64,000 nt of DNA from Epichloe hybrida (lineage: Eukaryota; Ascomycota; Sordariomycetes; Hypocreales; Clavicipitaceae). A program made the position numbers and the translations under genes. Position 1 is the first letter of the stretch, and the number at the start of each line of letters is the position of its first letter. Shown here piece by piece: positions 43,275-55,900 of this stretch. The stretch spans positions 310,001 to 374,000 of the forward strand of contig JAFEKR010000018.1 in the NCBI GenBank assembly GCA_019022495.1. Reading direction: 5' to 3'. A model generated the notes under the pieces. It was not told the origin of the DNA, made no database searches, and saw only the letters and a list, made by a program, of their open reading frames with translations.

Positions 43275-44918
43275 CTAAGACAAGACCGAAGTACGGTCTC
43301 TGTTAGTTGCTCTAACGACTTCATCGATGCACTTGGCAATGTATGCAATGCTTGAGCAACGCATTGATCTGATTAAATGTCACTTATTAGTGTACATGTC
43401 AACCCAGCGGCAAGAAGAATGGAATACTAACGATATAGCCATGCGCCCCGTATCTTGAAGGTAAACGTGATGGTGCTCTCTCAATCGCGTGACCTGCTCG
43501 TACGTAAAGCCAGTGAAGCTACGTTCCAAAGATGATTAGTAGAGTAATTGTTTGGGCATTGCGATGGGAAAACTTACAAGAACATGCCGACCTGCTCGGT
43601 GATTATATCCCAGCGCCCAGGCGTTTGCAGAGTCACCAGTTCTGCCTTCAGCAAAGCTCTCCGTTTTTGCAACTCGGCCGCCATTTGGCGAACACTATCT
43701 TGCCATGTGCGTCGCAGCTCAGAATCCGAAAGTATAATCTCCACTATCGCGGCCCCAAATGCCGGCTGAGCTCCAGTTTCGGCTCTCGCCAGCAATTTCA
43801 TATGGTCTTCAACCCTACTGGCCACACCTTTGCTAGGTGATGTGATGGTCAGGATGCCAACGCGCTCCCCATAGAGCCCAAATGATTTACCAAATGTTGC
43901 AGCTAGTACGATGGGAACATTGGCTTCTGCAAAGATCCTGATTGGCTCGCAATCCAACTCGACATCTCCTGTCACAAACCCTGGATACGCTGCATCCAAG
44001 AAAGCGAGATGATGACGGCGGGCAAATACTTCGGCCACTGTCCTCCACTGAGACTTTGACGGGTCACAGCCGGTGGGGTTATTTCCTGCTGTTTGTAATA
44101 CAATGACAGACCTTGGTGGTAAAGATACAATAGATTCTATGAGAGCATCAATGTCAAGTGAAGCCAGGGCTGAACTGTACCAGGGAAGCAATTCAGTTTC
44201 CAAACCTACATAGTTGAACACATTGGCATGGTTCACTGCATCGAAAACCCACCAATTAGCTTCTTGATTCGGAATAAAGTGGTTGCCAGTAATGACTTAC
44301 CCCAGGTTTGCTCAGGGATATATAACTTTCCAAGTTGACCATTCCGGAACGGCGCATAGTGGAGGTTCAGAAACACAGCTCCCATGTGGCATGCACCGCT
44401 CGCGCCCAGGCATTGCATTGATGTGATACTATGATCCCGCGTTAAAAAATTAAAAAAAATAAAAACACAATGAACTGCTGTAATGGACAGCTTTCAACGT
44501 ACCATTCCTCCTGCAGTAGTAAACAATCCTTTCCGAAAAAAAGAGCCTCGCAGAGATCGCGGAAGCGCTTCGTCCCTAGATGGGAGGCCGGGTATTCGTG
44601 ATTCCAATTAGGATCATCGAAAAGCCTTTGCCGTGCCTATACATGATAAGAATACGGTAATCAGCACATTGTGCGCTTACTCTGGGAGATCATACCGCTT
44701 TCACAGCTGGCAAGACAAATGGCTCTCCGAGCTCTGATTTATAAACGCCAGCCATAAGGCTGATTCTGTGACCATTTGTGTCATTTCTATATTGGTCTTG
44801 TAGAGCATTGAGTGGTTCTAGTTCCAAGTAGTGTCAATACGTGATTCTCACTGGCATTGAATGTGGAGGCCCTACCAAGTTCTCCCCTGGGTATAAGTCC
44901 AAAGGGGTGGTACTTCAT
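43275..44918 (-). CDS. Aspartate aminotransferase-family enzyme
   Basis: Seven exons: 44876-44918, 44696-44817, 44503-44636, 44301-44428, 43578-44235, 43432-43518 and 43275-43368; 421 residues. All six introns (58-74 nt) are GT..AG and keep frame. Class I PLP aminotransferase: NNPTGCDP at 194-201, DAAYPGF at 223-229 (Asp and Tyr contact PLP), and the Schiff-base Lys259 in TFGKSFGLYGERVG. The C-terminus resembles that of aspartate aminotransferase. Around residues 100-110, CITSMQCLGASGACH replaces the usual SVQ..SGTGAL, so substrate choice may have changed. Lys in the family is normally preceded by SFA; here TFG. It probably interconverts 2-oxo and amino acids in the cluster. Confidence 0.93.
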
Positions 44919-45509
44919 TGTGGCAGGCGTTGCGTGTAGAAAACATTAACAACTCATGCGTACATTCTATTCCAGGACGGGGATTTTGCATTCTGAATTT
45001 TCAAGAATTTACTATGTGATTTTAAATCGCTGATAGACCTGGTCCGCCCTCAAAGGCTTTTATATAGCGCGATGGTGGTGGTGGTGGTGGGGGAACCTCG
45101 ACAGGGATTTGCAGCACAGTAGACACCGCTCTGCCTGCACTGAGTATTGTTTCCGGGCCTTGTGTACATGAATTGTTACGCGTATCTGTGTCTGGGGTGT
45201 GTTTTCCATGACTGTTGTAGTGGTTTACTGAAAAGGGTGAAACATTGTGGCTCATCTGCTCTCTACATCCCGTCATCCGGAATACACACGACGGTTCAAA
45301 GTCTTGTAGAACGCTTATATCTGCGAGACACGGCTTATGTTTGGTTCTGGTACAGTTGAGTGAAGTCAATAATCTACACTAAGCGTATCAAGCAATGCCT
45401 CGACTGATCGACGGGCGGAGTATTTTCCAGCCAAGGGATAGTGTCACAGCAGTGACTCGGTGGTCATGCTCACGTCCACGGTGCAGGGGCACGTCCTTCG
45501 CGGGCTGCA
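44919..45509. other. Promoter of the aminotransferase and 3' side of the regulator
   Basis: 590 bp without a supported gene. A short ggtggt trinucleotide run occurs near 45072-45088. A minus-strand frame continuing the ankyrin gene after its stop (protein-like WVDAAREG near 45496) hints that the regulator may once have been longer. Confidence 0.45.
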
Positions 45510-47056
45510 TCAACCCAGATGCATGTAATTTCTGCTCTTAAAATGACTAGCTCTGGCTTGAGTGCTTGTCCTCGTACAACTTGTAGTTGGGGTCTTGTAG
45601 TTTAGCCCATCCACATCAGCCCCGGCGTCGACCAACACTTCTACCATGTTCTCCCAGCCATTTGAGATGGCCAAGTGCAGAGCCGTATTTCCTACATTAT
45701 CTTGTGCATTGACATCGAACCCACAACCAAGCAAAAATTCCACCTTATCACAGTGCCCGTTTTTGGCAGCAATGTGGAGAATAGTCTGTCCATCCTGATT
45801 CACCATCTCGGGATAGACACTATTGCGAACCATTATTGACAAGATCTTTACGTTTCCCGATACTGCTGCCTGGAAAAGTGGCGACACCGCATGAGAGCTG
45901 GATGGATCATCTATGACGGGTCCTGTAATAGTTTCGAAGTTTGTCGTCTCGTCTCCATGTTTGTGCAGGGGCAAATCTCGGTTAAGCATATTCGCCGGCT
46001 TCGGTTCTGCAAACGTGTCTTTGACAGGCTGACGGCGGTCACATTGTAAACTTTGATGGCTGCCAACTCGAGTGCTTCTATAGTCACTAATAGCGGTCGT
46101 CCAAGCCTGAGAAAAGAGTCTGTTAGTTCTCCCGGAAGGATCTAACCTCATTTAGGGCACCCGATGTTCGAAAAGTAGAGAGTGATGATGGGACTTGTGG
46201 TCTACCAGTCAATCACCTACATTGACTGTGGTTTCCAAACCAAAGGCTGGATCATGGAGAGCCGTTGAACTGTTTCTATCCACAAGTAAGGATCCAGCGC
46301 TCTTGACAGGAGCCATTGCCTCCCGCTGACAATTGCTCAAGTGCGACAGATTAGACGACACTGATGATTCTTTGCCGGAGTCCACTTCGTCAACGCCTGA
46401 TCTGGTGAACTCTGCAGTATCATCGGCATCCTGTAAGCCATCTGTTAAATTCCCTGCAGAGCCATTGCCATTGGCTTGTATGGAGAACACCATTGATTGT
46501 GGTGGCTGTCGAGACCCTGTTATTGAGCATCCTGCACGTTGTCGTCCGGCATGCAAGTGTGCTGAGTCGCCTGGACCTTTCGTCGGCTTCCGCTGGTATT
46601 GTGAATGCCGATGTTTCGTATTTGGGGTGTTCTTGGGGGATGGAGAATCGCGTCTATTTCCCACGTAACACCAATTTGCATCTGTATTGCCTTGCTGGAG
46701 CTCGACCGTTGGACTATCAGCAACAGAATATGTATTGGACTGGCTGAGAGCCTCTACACTGAGAACATCGTGGGATGTGCTCCTTCCTGCTTCAAATTCT
46801 TCGCTACTAATGCACCAACTGGGTTCCCAATCTGTGTCTTTGCCCGTTTCATTGACTAGTGCAGTTTCAGAGCGAAGTCGCAGGTTATTTCCTAGTTTTT
46901 GTAGCGGCGTTAGTTGTTATCATCTCTTAATCAAGCACACAATTCTGCGTCTCGGCAGTAATTTGTCTTGTCCTTACGATATTTGCGCTGCGCAATTCGC
47001 TTTCTCTCTCGTCTCACCTCCGCGCTGGTTGACCTTAACTGTTGATATTCGATCAT
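45510..47056 (-). CDS. bZIP-ankyrin (bANK, ToxE-like) transcription factor
   Basis: Exons 46978-47056, 46221-46891 and 45510-46106 give 448 residues, close to the length of ToxE-type regulators. Intron 1 (86 nt, ctaac branch site) joins the two halves of a bZIP basic region: RRERKRIAQRKYR, without an obvious leucine zipper after it. Intron 2 (114 nt) has a textbook acceptor (ctcttttctcag). The middle is Ser-rich and disordered. The C-terminal third has at least three ankyrin repeats (SPLFQAAVSGNV, GQTILHIAAKNGHC, GNTALHLAISNGWE). Proteins with this layout control HC-toxin and apicidin clusters. The last ankyrin repeat degenerates just before the stop, so the C-terminus may be shortened or contain another intron. 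Confidence 0.85.
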
Positions 47057-47984
47057 ATGTGTTGGTTCTACCAAAAGGTGATGCACTGGTGCAACGAACG
47101 GGTTTTGATTTAACGATATGAATAATGAATAATAGATATCTAGAAGAGAGAGAAGGAAGGAATCTAGCTAGGAGGGAAAAGAGGGAAAGCTGTTGCCTGA
47201 TGGCGGATAATTATCTATGACGATTAATATGCGCGCCTGACCGTATTAAGGAAGCTGAAGATGCACGTAGCTAAATCGCGATGACACACTTAAAGAAGCT
47301 TATAACCTTCACTTGACTACTCCCTCTTTGAAAGAGGAGCTTAAATCCTTTCATTTGTATAAGAGAAGATGGGTTTAATCCAACCTTTTTTCTTTATTTA
47401 TTATCCCACTAGGGGATATCTTTTTGTTAGGGAAGAGCTCTAATCAGGGAAAGCGGAGCTTTGCCTAAGATTTGCGTCATGCAAGGCGAAGGCAAGAGGG
47501 TAGAGCAAAGCTTCCTGCTTTCCCTTTATTAAAATAAGGTTATCCTATAGAGATATCTTTTCTAATTAGTTAGACACAAAATACTCTTTAGTAACTAGTT
47601 AAGAATTTTTTTTTTACCTTTCCTAACTACCTAATGCTTTTTATAAGGGGGGGGAGGAGGAGAAGGCCTACTATAAGTAATAGCTTGCTATAGGTAGCCC
47701 CTAGTAAGGCCCCTAGAGGGCCCCTAGAGGGAATATAAAATATTATACCTTTAAAGATAAATAAATTTAATAATATAAAGTATTAGTAATTAATTCGTGA
47801 TTATAGATATATAGTAGTAGTAGTAGTATTATAGTTAAATTATAGTTATAAAAGACTTAAACTTGTAATATTATAATATCTTATAAAGACTTGTAGTATA
47901 TTGCTTACTTTATAATTATAAAAAAAAAAAACTATAGATATAATTTAAACACATAACCTTTTAATTTAGTTATTTTTTGCTATT
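47057..47984. other. Regulator promoter passing into AT-rich transposon DNA
   Basis: About 930 bp. The first 250 bp have normal composition, then AT content rises. Purine-rich stretches such as ggaaggaatctagctaggag near 47155-47175 resemble LTR sequence of copia type but no boundaries could be set. Confidence 0.4.
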
Positions 47985-47989
47985 ATAAT

Positions 47990-48247
47990 TGTTGGATGCA
48001 CCAAGGTCCTGCGCAGGTAATAAATCCCGTATAAATTCGAAGTCGATGATAGATAGTTAGCTAGCTAGGAAAGAGGGAGAAGAGAGGGAAAGTCTAGATG
48101 CTAGAAAAGTGAGCGAAATCCATATGTGGGGCACAAAAGGGGGTGGCGAATTAATACAGCCAATCATATCACGTGCATCATGCCGGACCCACAATTAGTC
48201 TGGTTTTTGGCCACGATTAAACCAATAAAGATCCAAAGGAATTAACA
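47990..48247 (-). repeat. LTR of copia element 2 (left copy)
   Basis: 258 bp; retains several C bases near its outer end that are T in the other copy. Confidence 0.93.
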
Positions 48248-51200
48248 CTAGTAATCTCTCTTTTTCCTTCGTGGCTAAAGAGCTCAAAAACGTAATAAAA
48301 ATCAGATTAAAGGAAAGTGTATATAAGTGAATCCCTTAATAGGAATCCGCTGCTCTGATTAGCCGTCGCGGCATCAGTTAATTAAATTAATCTATTATTC
48401 CTTGCCTAAGCTCCTATTTCCTAATATCACAGGTCTCTTTACCTATCCTTTAACACAAATCGTTAATTCGTTTAAATTAATTAAAGAGGAAAGTAATAAA
48501 TTTAGCAATGCTTTTGTTATTACATCTGCCAGATTATCGTTGCCGTTAATCCACCTAACTTCGTAGATCTTATGCCTTTTATATAATTAATAAAGAGCTA
48601 TAATATTAATCATTAGTCTCTTCTCCTTTATAGTTCCTAGCTTCATAAGATATTTATATAACAAAAAAGAATTAGTACAGAGAATCATAGGAATTTAAGG
48701 CATCTTTAATTAATCCGTAATCTAATATAAAGTCATAGAAATCGCATAGGCAATATCTACGCCTTAAACTATACTATATAACTTAAAGGCAAGCGCGCTA
48801 CAAGTAACTCTCTTGCTCTTTATTAAGCTATACATAATAATATTACCTTTTATAATAAAGGTATTATTATCTTATATTATCTCGTTGCTAATCATAATCA
48901 CGTATCCAATCTATAAGCTTAAATCCTTGTTGTTAGTAAGCAATCCATCTACGAACACAAAGAGCTTCGCCTCTTTAAGAACTAAAGGGATATATCACAG
49001 TCTGTATTATTAATTCTTAATCTACCATTTAAGGTGTTTATTAAGGTATGCAATATCTTCCGTAGAGGGCTCTTAGTATTAAGCTATAATTAAAAGGTTG
49101 TATAAAGCCTCCGGTTAACACACAGTTATAATATAGCTTTCTCACGCTCGTTACTCCACGTAATCTTACTTTGCTATTAGGGATTAAGAATTAACTTCCT
49201 TAATCTTCTAACTCTAGCCTTTTTAGGTTAAGATTAGCAAGTTATTAGTGTTCTAGGTCAAGATGTAGCTATTAAAGATAAGAGAATTCTTAGCGGTTAA
49301 TCATTACTTTTCTTTAGCTATAAAATTAGCTTTCTAGAGCTCTTTCTCTTCTTTTCAGAAGAAGTTATTATCGCTCAGGCCTAATATATCGTTAGTTTAT
49401 ATTCCAATAATACTAAAGAGATTCTTATTATTCAGGGCTATAATCAATAAGCAGGGATCGTAGGTTAAGGTCGTTATATTAAGGTTATCCCTGTGGTGAT
49501 GGAAGTATGTTGCCCACTAGTGGGTTCCGGCCTCTGCAATCCCATAAAGAGGTCTAATTAATTTAATTACAGTCCCTTCTAGAAAGAGATATGTAATTTG
49601 CTTCGGTAGTCTCACGATAATTAGCCTCATTAGTATTATGTGCGATTGAGTGTAGGCTTGCGTGATATCACAAATCCAAAGGTAAATACCTCTTTTTCTT
49701 AATAATAAAGCGATAGCTACAATAAGTTATTAGCTTACTCGTTATATTGTTAGCAATTACATTAGGATAAATTCCTTTCCTTTATTATTATAGCCTTATA
49801 TAACAAGACAAGATTTCTTGTACAGCGAATCTATTCCTTTGCCTTTAATCTCTCTAACTATATAAGAATTAAAGATTCTATAACCTCTATGCTTCGCTAG
49901 GTTAAACTTAACAAATTTAAACACATCACAAGCTTACAGAGCGTTAATCTCAGCTTAATCAGACTACTTAAAGGGTTTTCCTAGGGTTATAATCCTTCCT
50001 TCTTAGTAGAGCTAAAGGGCAAGGTTCTAATTAGCCTTTTCCTTCGCTATAAGAAATACTATGCTTAGTATCCCTCTAGTTATAATCTCTTAAATAAAGG
50101 CCTCCTCTTAATCTTTATTTATAAGTATATAAAGCTAAACTAGGCTAACATCCTTCTTAGGGCTATAAGGTCTTCTTTTCCTTACTTTTATTCCTTTAGG
50201 GCATAGCAATAAGTCTTTAACTTAACAGCTTCCCCTTAGGGCCTTTTAGGCTTTATAAGCCTCTTTATTAGACTCTCCTACACTTATAAATTACACTATA
50301 AGGGCCTTTCTTAGTCTCCCTTACTTTCTCTTAGCTAGTATTTACTACTCTTTACTATCTTCTATTAAGAATCTCTTTTATTAGTAGTAGTTAGTTATAT
50401 AGTTACTTCTTTCTCTATATTACTAGGCTTTATCTCCTACTACTCTAGCGTATTATAAGGCTTTATCTCCTGCTACTCTAGTCCCTCTATAATATATAGG
50501 TCTTTATAATAAGGCTTTACTACTATAGAGCAAAACTTTACTAGGCTATAGGGTATGTTAATAGTATAGGTCTCTCTATTAGTAGTAAGCAGCTTATACA
50601 GGCTATACTAGCTACCTTTCTCTCTCTATATATATATATTAGCCTATAGGGGTAGCTAATATATAGGCACTATATTAGGGCTATTCTAGGCTCTAAGGGC
50701 ATCATAGACTTACTATAAAGCTAGAAGACATTAGACTTTATCTATTACCTTATAAATTACCTTAGCATATTAAATAACAGAGACGCTTAGCAGTGACTTG
50801 TCTATTATCTATAGGTAGCCTCTAAAGACTAGTATAGTTAGGATAATACTATTTAGGCCTATAGAGTTATTAATAGCCTTAATAGCTATTTAGAGGCGTT
50901 ACTCTAGCGTAAGATCCATTCTAATTAAGTCTATAATAATATTATAGGCTTAGCGCAGAGGTCTGTGGTATCTCTTAACCTTTCTAATACTATTATAGGC
51001 TTTAATTAGCATCTTACTAGTTTTAATTAACATTAATTAAGCATAATATCTAAACTTAGCGGAAGCAAAGTTATTACTAGCATCATAGATAATCTAATCT
51101 AGAGGTCTGAGATAAGTATTAATCCAATATTCGCGGATTACATCCTAGATATCTCAAGCCTTCTACTTCTTTAGATTAAGGAATTAGGCTACCTAGAACA

Positions 51201-54200
51201 ATATTACTAAATTAATAATGTGAAGCACTAGTCAGCTATTGATTTACACAATATTAACGATGATCTCATAGTTAAATTCGTGGTCATCTTTAATTATAAA
51301 CTTAAATCAACTAGGGGCCTTTCTATACATCTAGCAATAGTAGCAAACTTTAGTTAATTCCTTAATTACCTAGCGCTTAACTTCATAACTAGCTTAGTAA
51401 AGGATCTTTACGAGTCATTAAACAGAAGGATAACTAAGTTAATGATACAATTAACAAATATCTCCTCCTAAAAGGTAGAAGGTAACTATTTCCTTTACTT
51501 CTAGTAACCACTAAGGATATCCCTATTATTGCATAATAGGTATAGTCTTGTTACCTTAGATAAGCACGTTAGCAAGGTTATTAATCTTAACTTATATCTT
51601 ATCTATATTAGTAATTAAGAAGAGAAAGGGGGTAGCTATATTAAGGACGTAGAATTCAAGCTCTCTAAGTTCTATAGGCACATAAAGAATTCCTCTTATA
51701 ACTACTAATCTAGCGCTAAATATAATAATTTAGGGTTTATAAGGGGTTACCTTTAATAAAGGCATTAATCTTAATAAAGCCTTTACTTATACCTCTCCTA
51801 TAGTTAACTTTCCTATAGCGCTAGTATTAGGCATAATCCCTCTAAAGACCTCTTTAGAATAGCGTTCTTTAGAGATATAGTAAATTAAGCCTTTATTACA
51901 CTCTTATAGCTTATAAAGCTCCTGCCTAAGGAATGTATGTTAGAAGGCTTAATTATTTAGGGTCATAAGGATATTAACATTAGCGGCGTTATAGTTAGTC
52001 TGTAATCTAGAGTAAAAGAATTATATAATACTTAGGTGTGCTATTAATAGTAGCTCCTCTACATTATTATTATTATCTTTAGCTTCTATGCAAGCTAAAA
52101 GATATAATTCCTAATTCTAACCTAAGCCTTTATTAGGCTTGTTATTATCCTACCCTTTATAGGAGGCAAGGAATACCTAGAATCTCTTCTCTAAAGGGGG
52201 TATATAATATGTTTTACTAGCTTACTAGCAGTCCTTTTCCTTTTAATATTCTTTAGTAAAGTAATTAGAAGACTAGCAGCCGCTCTTACTATATATAAAG
52301 TAGCGCTTAGTGCTTAGCCTAGGGCTTTACCTATAATAGCTTCCTCCGCCATAGGGGGATAATTACTATTTGTACTAATAATTAGTGAATATAGCCTCTG
52401 GAGGGTCTCCTTATTAGTACTAAAGGTATTAGGAGAACTTCTTATTTAATTTCGTAATAGTAATTACCTTATAGAGGTCTCTAGTAAGACTCTTAAAGCC
52501 TACGGAGTATATGTATTCTACTATCTAATATTTGGGCACACTAGCTATAGCGTTTAAGGCCTGCTTATAGAGTTTAGTATCTACTATCTTAGCAGGGTAT
52601 AGGCCTTTGTAAATTTTCTTAAGGGTTAATAATATAATCTTAAGGCACTTAAGCTTACTTTTATTAGGGTTTCTCTTAATTATGCTCTTTAGTATTATAC
52701 TACTCTATTTATAGTAATAGAATTACTAGTTACTTTCTATCTTAAAGCATTAATAGACACGAGTAATTATCTCTTTATAGGAATAGTTATTCCTAAAGAG
52801 GTAATTAAGGTAGTATTACTTAGCATTACCTATTAACATAATAAGGAAAGCCTTCTAATAATACATTTAAGAAAGGTTAATTCTATTACACTTATTTTCA
52901 AAGAGTATAATCTTTAGCGTTAAGAAGTTATATAGCTTTTTACTATAGTAGTCGCTATCCTTATATATCTTTATAAGCTCTAAGATCTTCTTTGTGATCT
53001 AATCTTCGGAGGGGAATTGCTATAAAGGCATAATTTATTATAAATAATAGTCCACTGGTTGTTCTTAATAATAATTATCCGGATAAAGCTATTAATATAA
53101 TAAGGATTATCACGGGGGTTCTTATAAGGGTTTAAGTAATCTCTAGGGTTAGGGAAGGTTAATTTCTAGGGTAAGTTATTAGGGCTGTTAATATTAAGGC
53201 TCTAGGGGTTTAGAAGATTATAGTTATTCTTATAATCTTTCCTATAACTAAAGGGGCATTAAGGTTTAATAAAGCACTTCCTTAAGCAATACTAGGATTA
53301 AATATCCTAGGCCTCGCCTAATAAGGATGCTATAATCTTATAAAGAATTATATAATTCTTTAATAATATCCTTAGATGCCCTTTTAAAGGTATCTTTAGA
53401 CTAGCCTTTAAAGTCTTCTTAAAATAATTCCTATAGGTTATTATCTCTCTATCCTTAATATTCACTAAGGTTAATAAATCTTACGATCTAGTTATTAAGC
53501 TTAAACTATATAGTAGTCTCTAGATTTAGCTTAATAGATTCTTTCTAGTTATGTAAGAATTCGTAAGTAAGCTATTAAAGGCATGGGGGTAATTTATGCC
53601 TTTAAGGTCTCTTAGGGGTAATAATTAGAGCCTTACTATTACTAGTAGCCTTTACTCTTGTAGAGAGTCTAGATTCCTCTGCTATCTTTAACTATAAAAG
53701 GAACGTTACTAATTTGTTGTTTTTACTACTAATTAAGCTCCTATATTTGCCTGTTGCTGTTATAAGGTTCTTCTTTTGTATTTCAGGAGCGTTATCACTC
53801 TAATGAAATTAGAAGATCGTAAAAACAGGAAAAATAAAAGAAAAAGCAGCGGAAGTAGCAAAAGAAGTAATAAAAATAAAGCAATAAGAATAAATTACTA
53901 GAGATAAAGAAAGTAATAGAAGTTCTAAAAGTAACTAGAAAATAATAGGAAAAGTAATAAGGGAATAATAGGAATTACCACTTCCTATTTTTTGTAAAAA
54001 GGAGGGAAGGAGGTAATCTCTCTCTCTTGCTAATAAGCATGGGGTAAATAGCACTAATAATAAAGGGGGTAAAAAACAAGCTATAGATGCTTATACAAAT
54101 AGATTAAAGGTCTATTAGATAAAGGGAATATTTATAGAGAAGTTATAGATGTGTTAGCTAGCTTAGCTAAGGTTATTTAACATTGGGTTTGAATAAATGC

Positions 54201-54515
54201 CTCGCGGCAATAGATTCGGTTAGTTAGTTAGTTTTCTCATAATAGACAATAAAATCGACAATTAATAACAATATCCTAGATAGATATAACGAAGTTATAT
54301 CCCTAAGCCTAAGGGTTAATAGATTAATTCCTTAGAAGCCTAATAAGCCCGCAACTAGGATTCTAGTCTCTTCCTTTAGCACACTTATGTAGTTATGCCT
54401 CTCTACCGCAATAACTATTATAGTATAACAAGGGGTAGTGGTAGTGGTATCTGTAAAAATGTCTTTTCTTATAATACCTAGCTTATCTATAGTTATGAAG
54501 TTAACCACTAATTAG

Positions 54516-54773
54516 TGTTAGATACACTAAGGTCCTGCGTAGGTAATAAATCCTGTATAAATTCGAAGTTAATAATAGATAGTTAGCTAGCTAGGAAAGA
54601 GGGAGAAGAGAGGGAAAGTCTAGATGCTAGAAAAGTGGGCGAAATCCGTATGTGGGGCACAAAAGGGGGTGGCGAATTGATGCAGCTAATCATATCGCGT
54701 GCATCGTGCCAGACCTACAATTAGTCTGGTTTTTGGCCACGATTGAACCAATGAAGATCCGAAGGAATTAACA
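54516..54773 (-). repeat. LTR of copia element 2 (right copy)
   Basis: 258 bp; differences from the left copy that I compared are all transitions. Confidence 0.93.
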
Positions 54774-54778
54774 ATAAT

Positions 54779-55900
54779 ATTATAAAGTAAAGTATTACTA
54801 TATTATGTAAATATAATTCATAGCATGCCCTTACACTTAATTTTAACACTAAAATTAACACTAAAAAAGTATTACCCTTATTAGGTAACTCTATATAGTA
54901 GTAAGTTAGGACTAAACACTTCTTAAAAGAAACCACCTTAGGCACCTATTTAATAACCTAGAGTTAGCGCCTATAGCGGATTATTAGGAGTTAAAGTATT
55001 ACATTACCCTAGGTCCCTAAGTATCTGTAGTTATATATTAGTAAGGTTAGAAGGAGAATACTAAGTTACTTATAATTTAGTATAGTATAATTAAGCCACT
55101 ATTTACTATAGTCTACTACTCTTACCTTATTTACTTGCTTTATATTATATTATATTATATTAGGTTTAGCATTAGGTTTAGATATTCATTACTATATTTT
55201 ACGGTTATTTATAGTTATTCTATAGTATTTATAGCATCTATAGTATTTAGTTTTATAGTAGTAAGTGTAATACTATAGAGGTAGTTTTTTCTTCTTTTAA
55301 ATTAGGCAAGGAAGCAGCCCGTAATAACCATTAATCTATAAGGGTAGTTTACTATATAGGGCTAGTCTATATAGTGTTTAATATAATTAATAGTGCTAGC
55401 CTTACTACTAACTACACTAAACATAATATTCTAAGTAAATATTAGGTTATAAGCAGTATTATAATTATAGACTATATACCTATCTTTAGATCTATATACT
55501 AAGACAGGAGTAAGGCATGAAAATGCCACATAAATCCACCCACTGTTTAATATTGTAAAGTTAATGCAACTACGCACATAGACGCGTAGGCATATATGTA
55601 TACCACATAATCCTATTAATTTATAAAGCAAGGCAATAAGCGTAGGATTTGCTAATACGATAATTTATTTACGCGTTTTTCTAGTAGCTTTATAATATAA
55701 TTTATAGTATTATATATAATAGTCCTACTTTCCCTTATTTAAGCGCTCCTTCCTTACTATATATTACCTCTTACCTCTTACTTTTTTCTCTTATACTAAC
55801 CTAAATTTCCTTCTTAACTCTTCTCTGCTTTTCTTTTCTACATCCCTATCTATAATAATAAAGCTATACCTATTATTATCTAATCATTATCTTACTTTCT
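54779..55900. other. AT-rich DNA, nothing recognised
   Basis: Over 1 kb of very AT-rich sequence with short chance frames. Probably degraded transposon, but no motif could be read. Confidence 0.4.

Larger units (their letters stand above)
47990..54773 (-). mobile_element. Second Ty1/copia retrotransposon, RIP-degraded
   Basis: A 6.78 kb element with direct repeats 47990-48247 and 54516-54773, each exactly 258 bp (TGTTGGATGC..ATTAACA), flanked by ATAAT (47985-47989 and 54774-54778). A pyrimidine tract next to the left LTR (tctctctttttccttc, about 48255-48270) is a polypurine tract on the minus strand, so the element reads right to left. A gag zinc-knuckle remnant of copia type (C..C-GCW-like) is seen on the minus strand near 52250-52320. 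All frames are interrupted. Element 1 has different LTRs, so this is another family. Confidence 0.93.

Noticed and set aside
48813..49013. Short frames within the AT-rich island (also 54721-54945, 55431-55631, 58714-58923, 59504-59707)
   Set aside because: Chance frames in degraded transposon DNA; several are antisense to element remnants.
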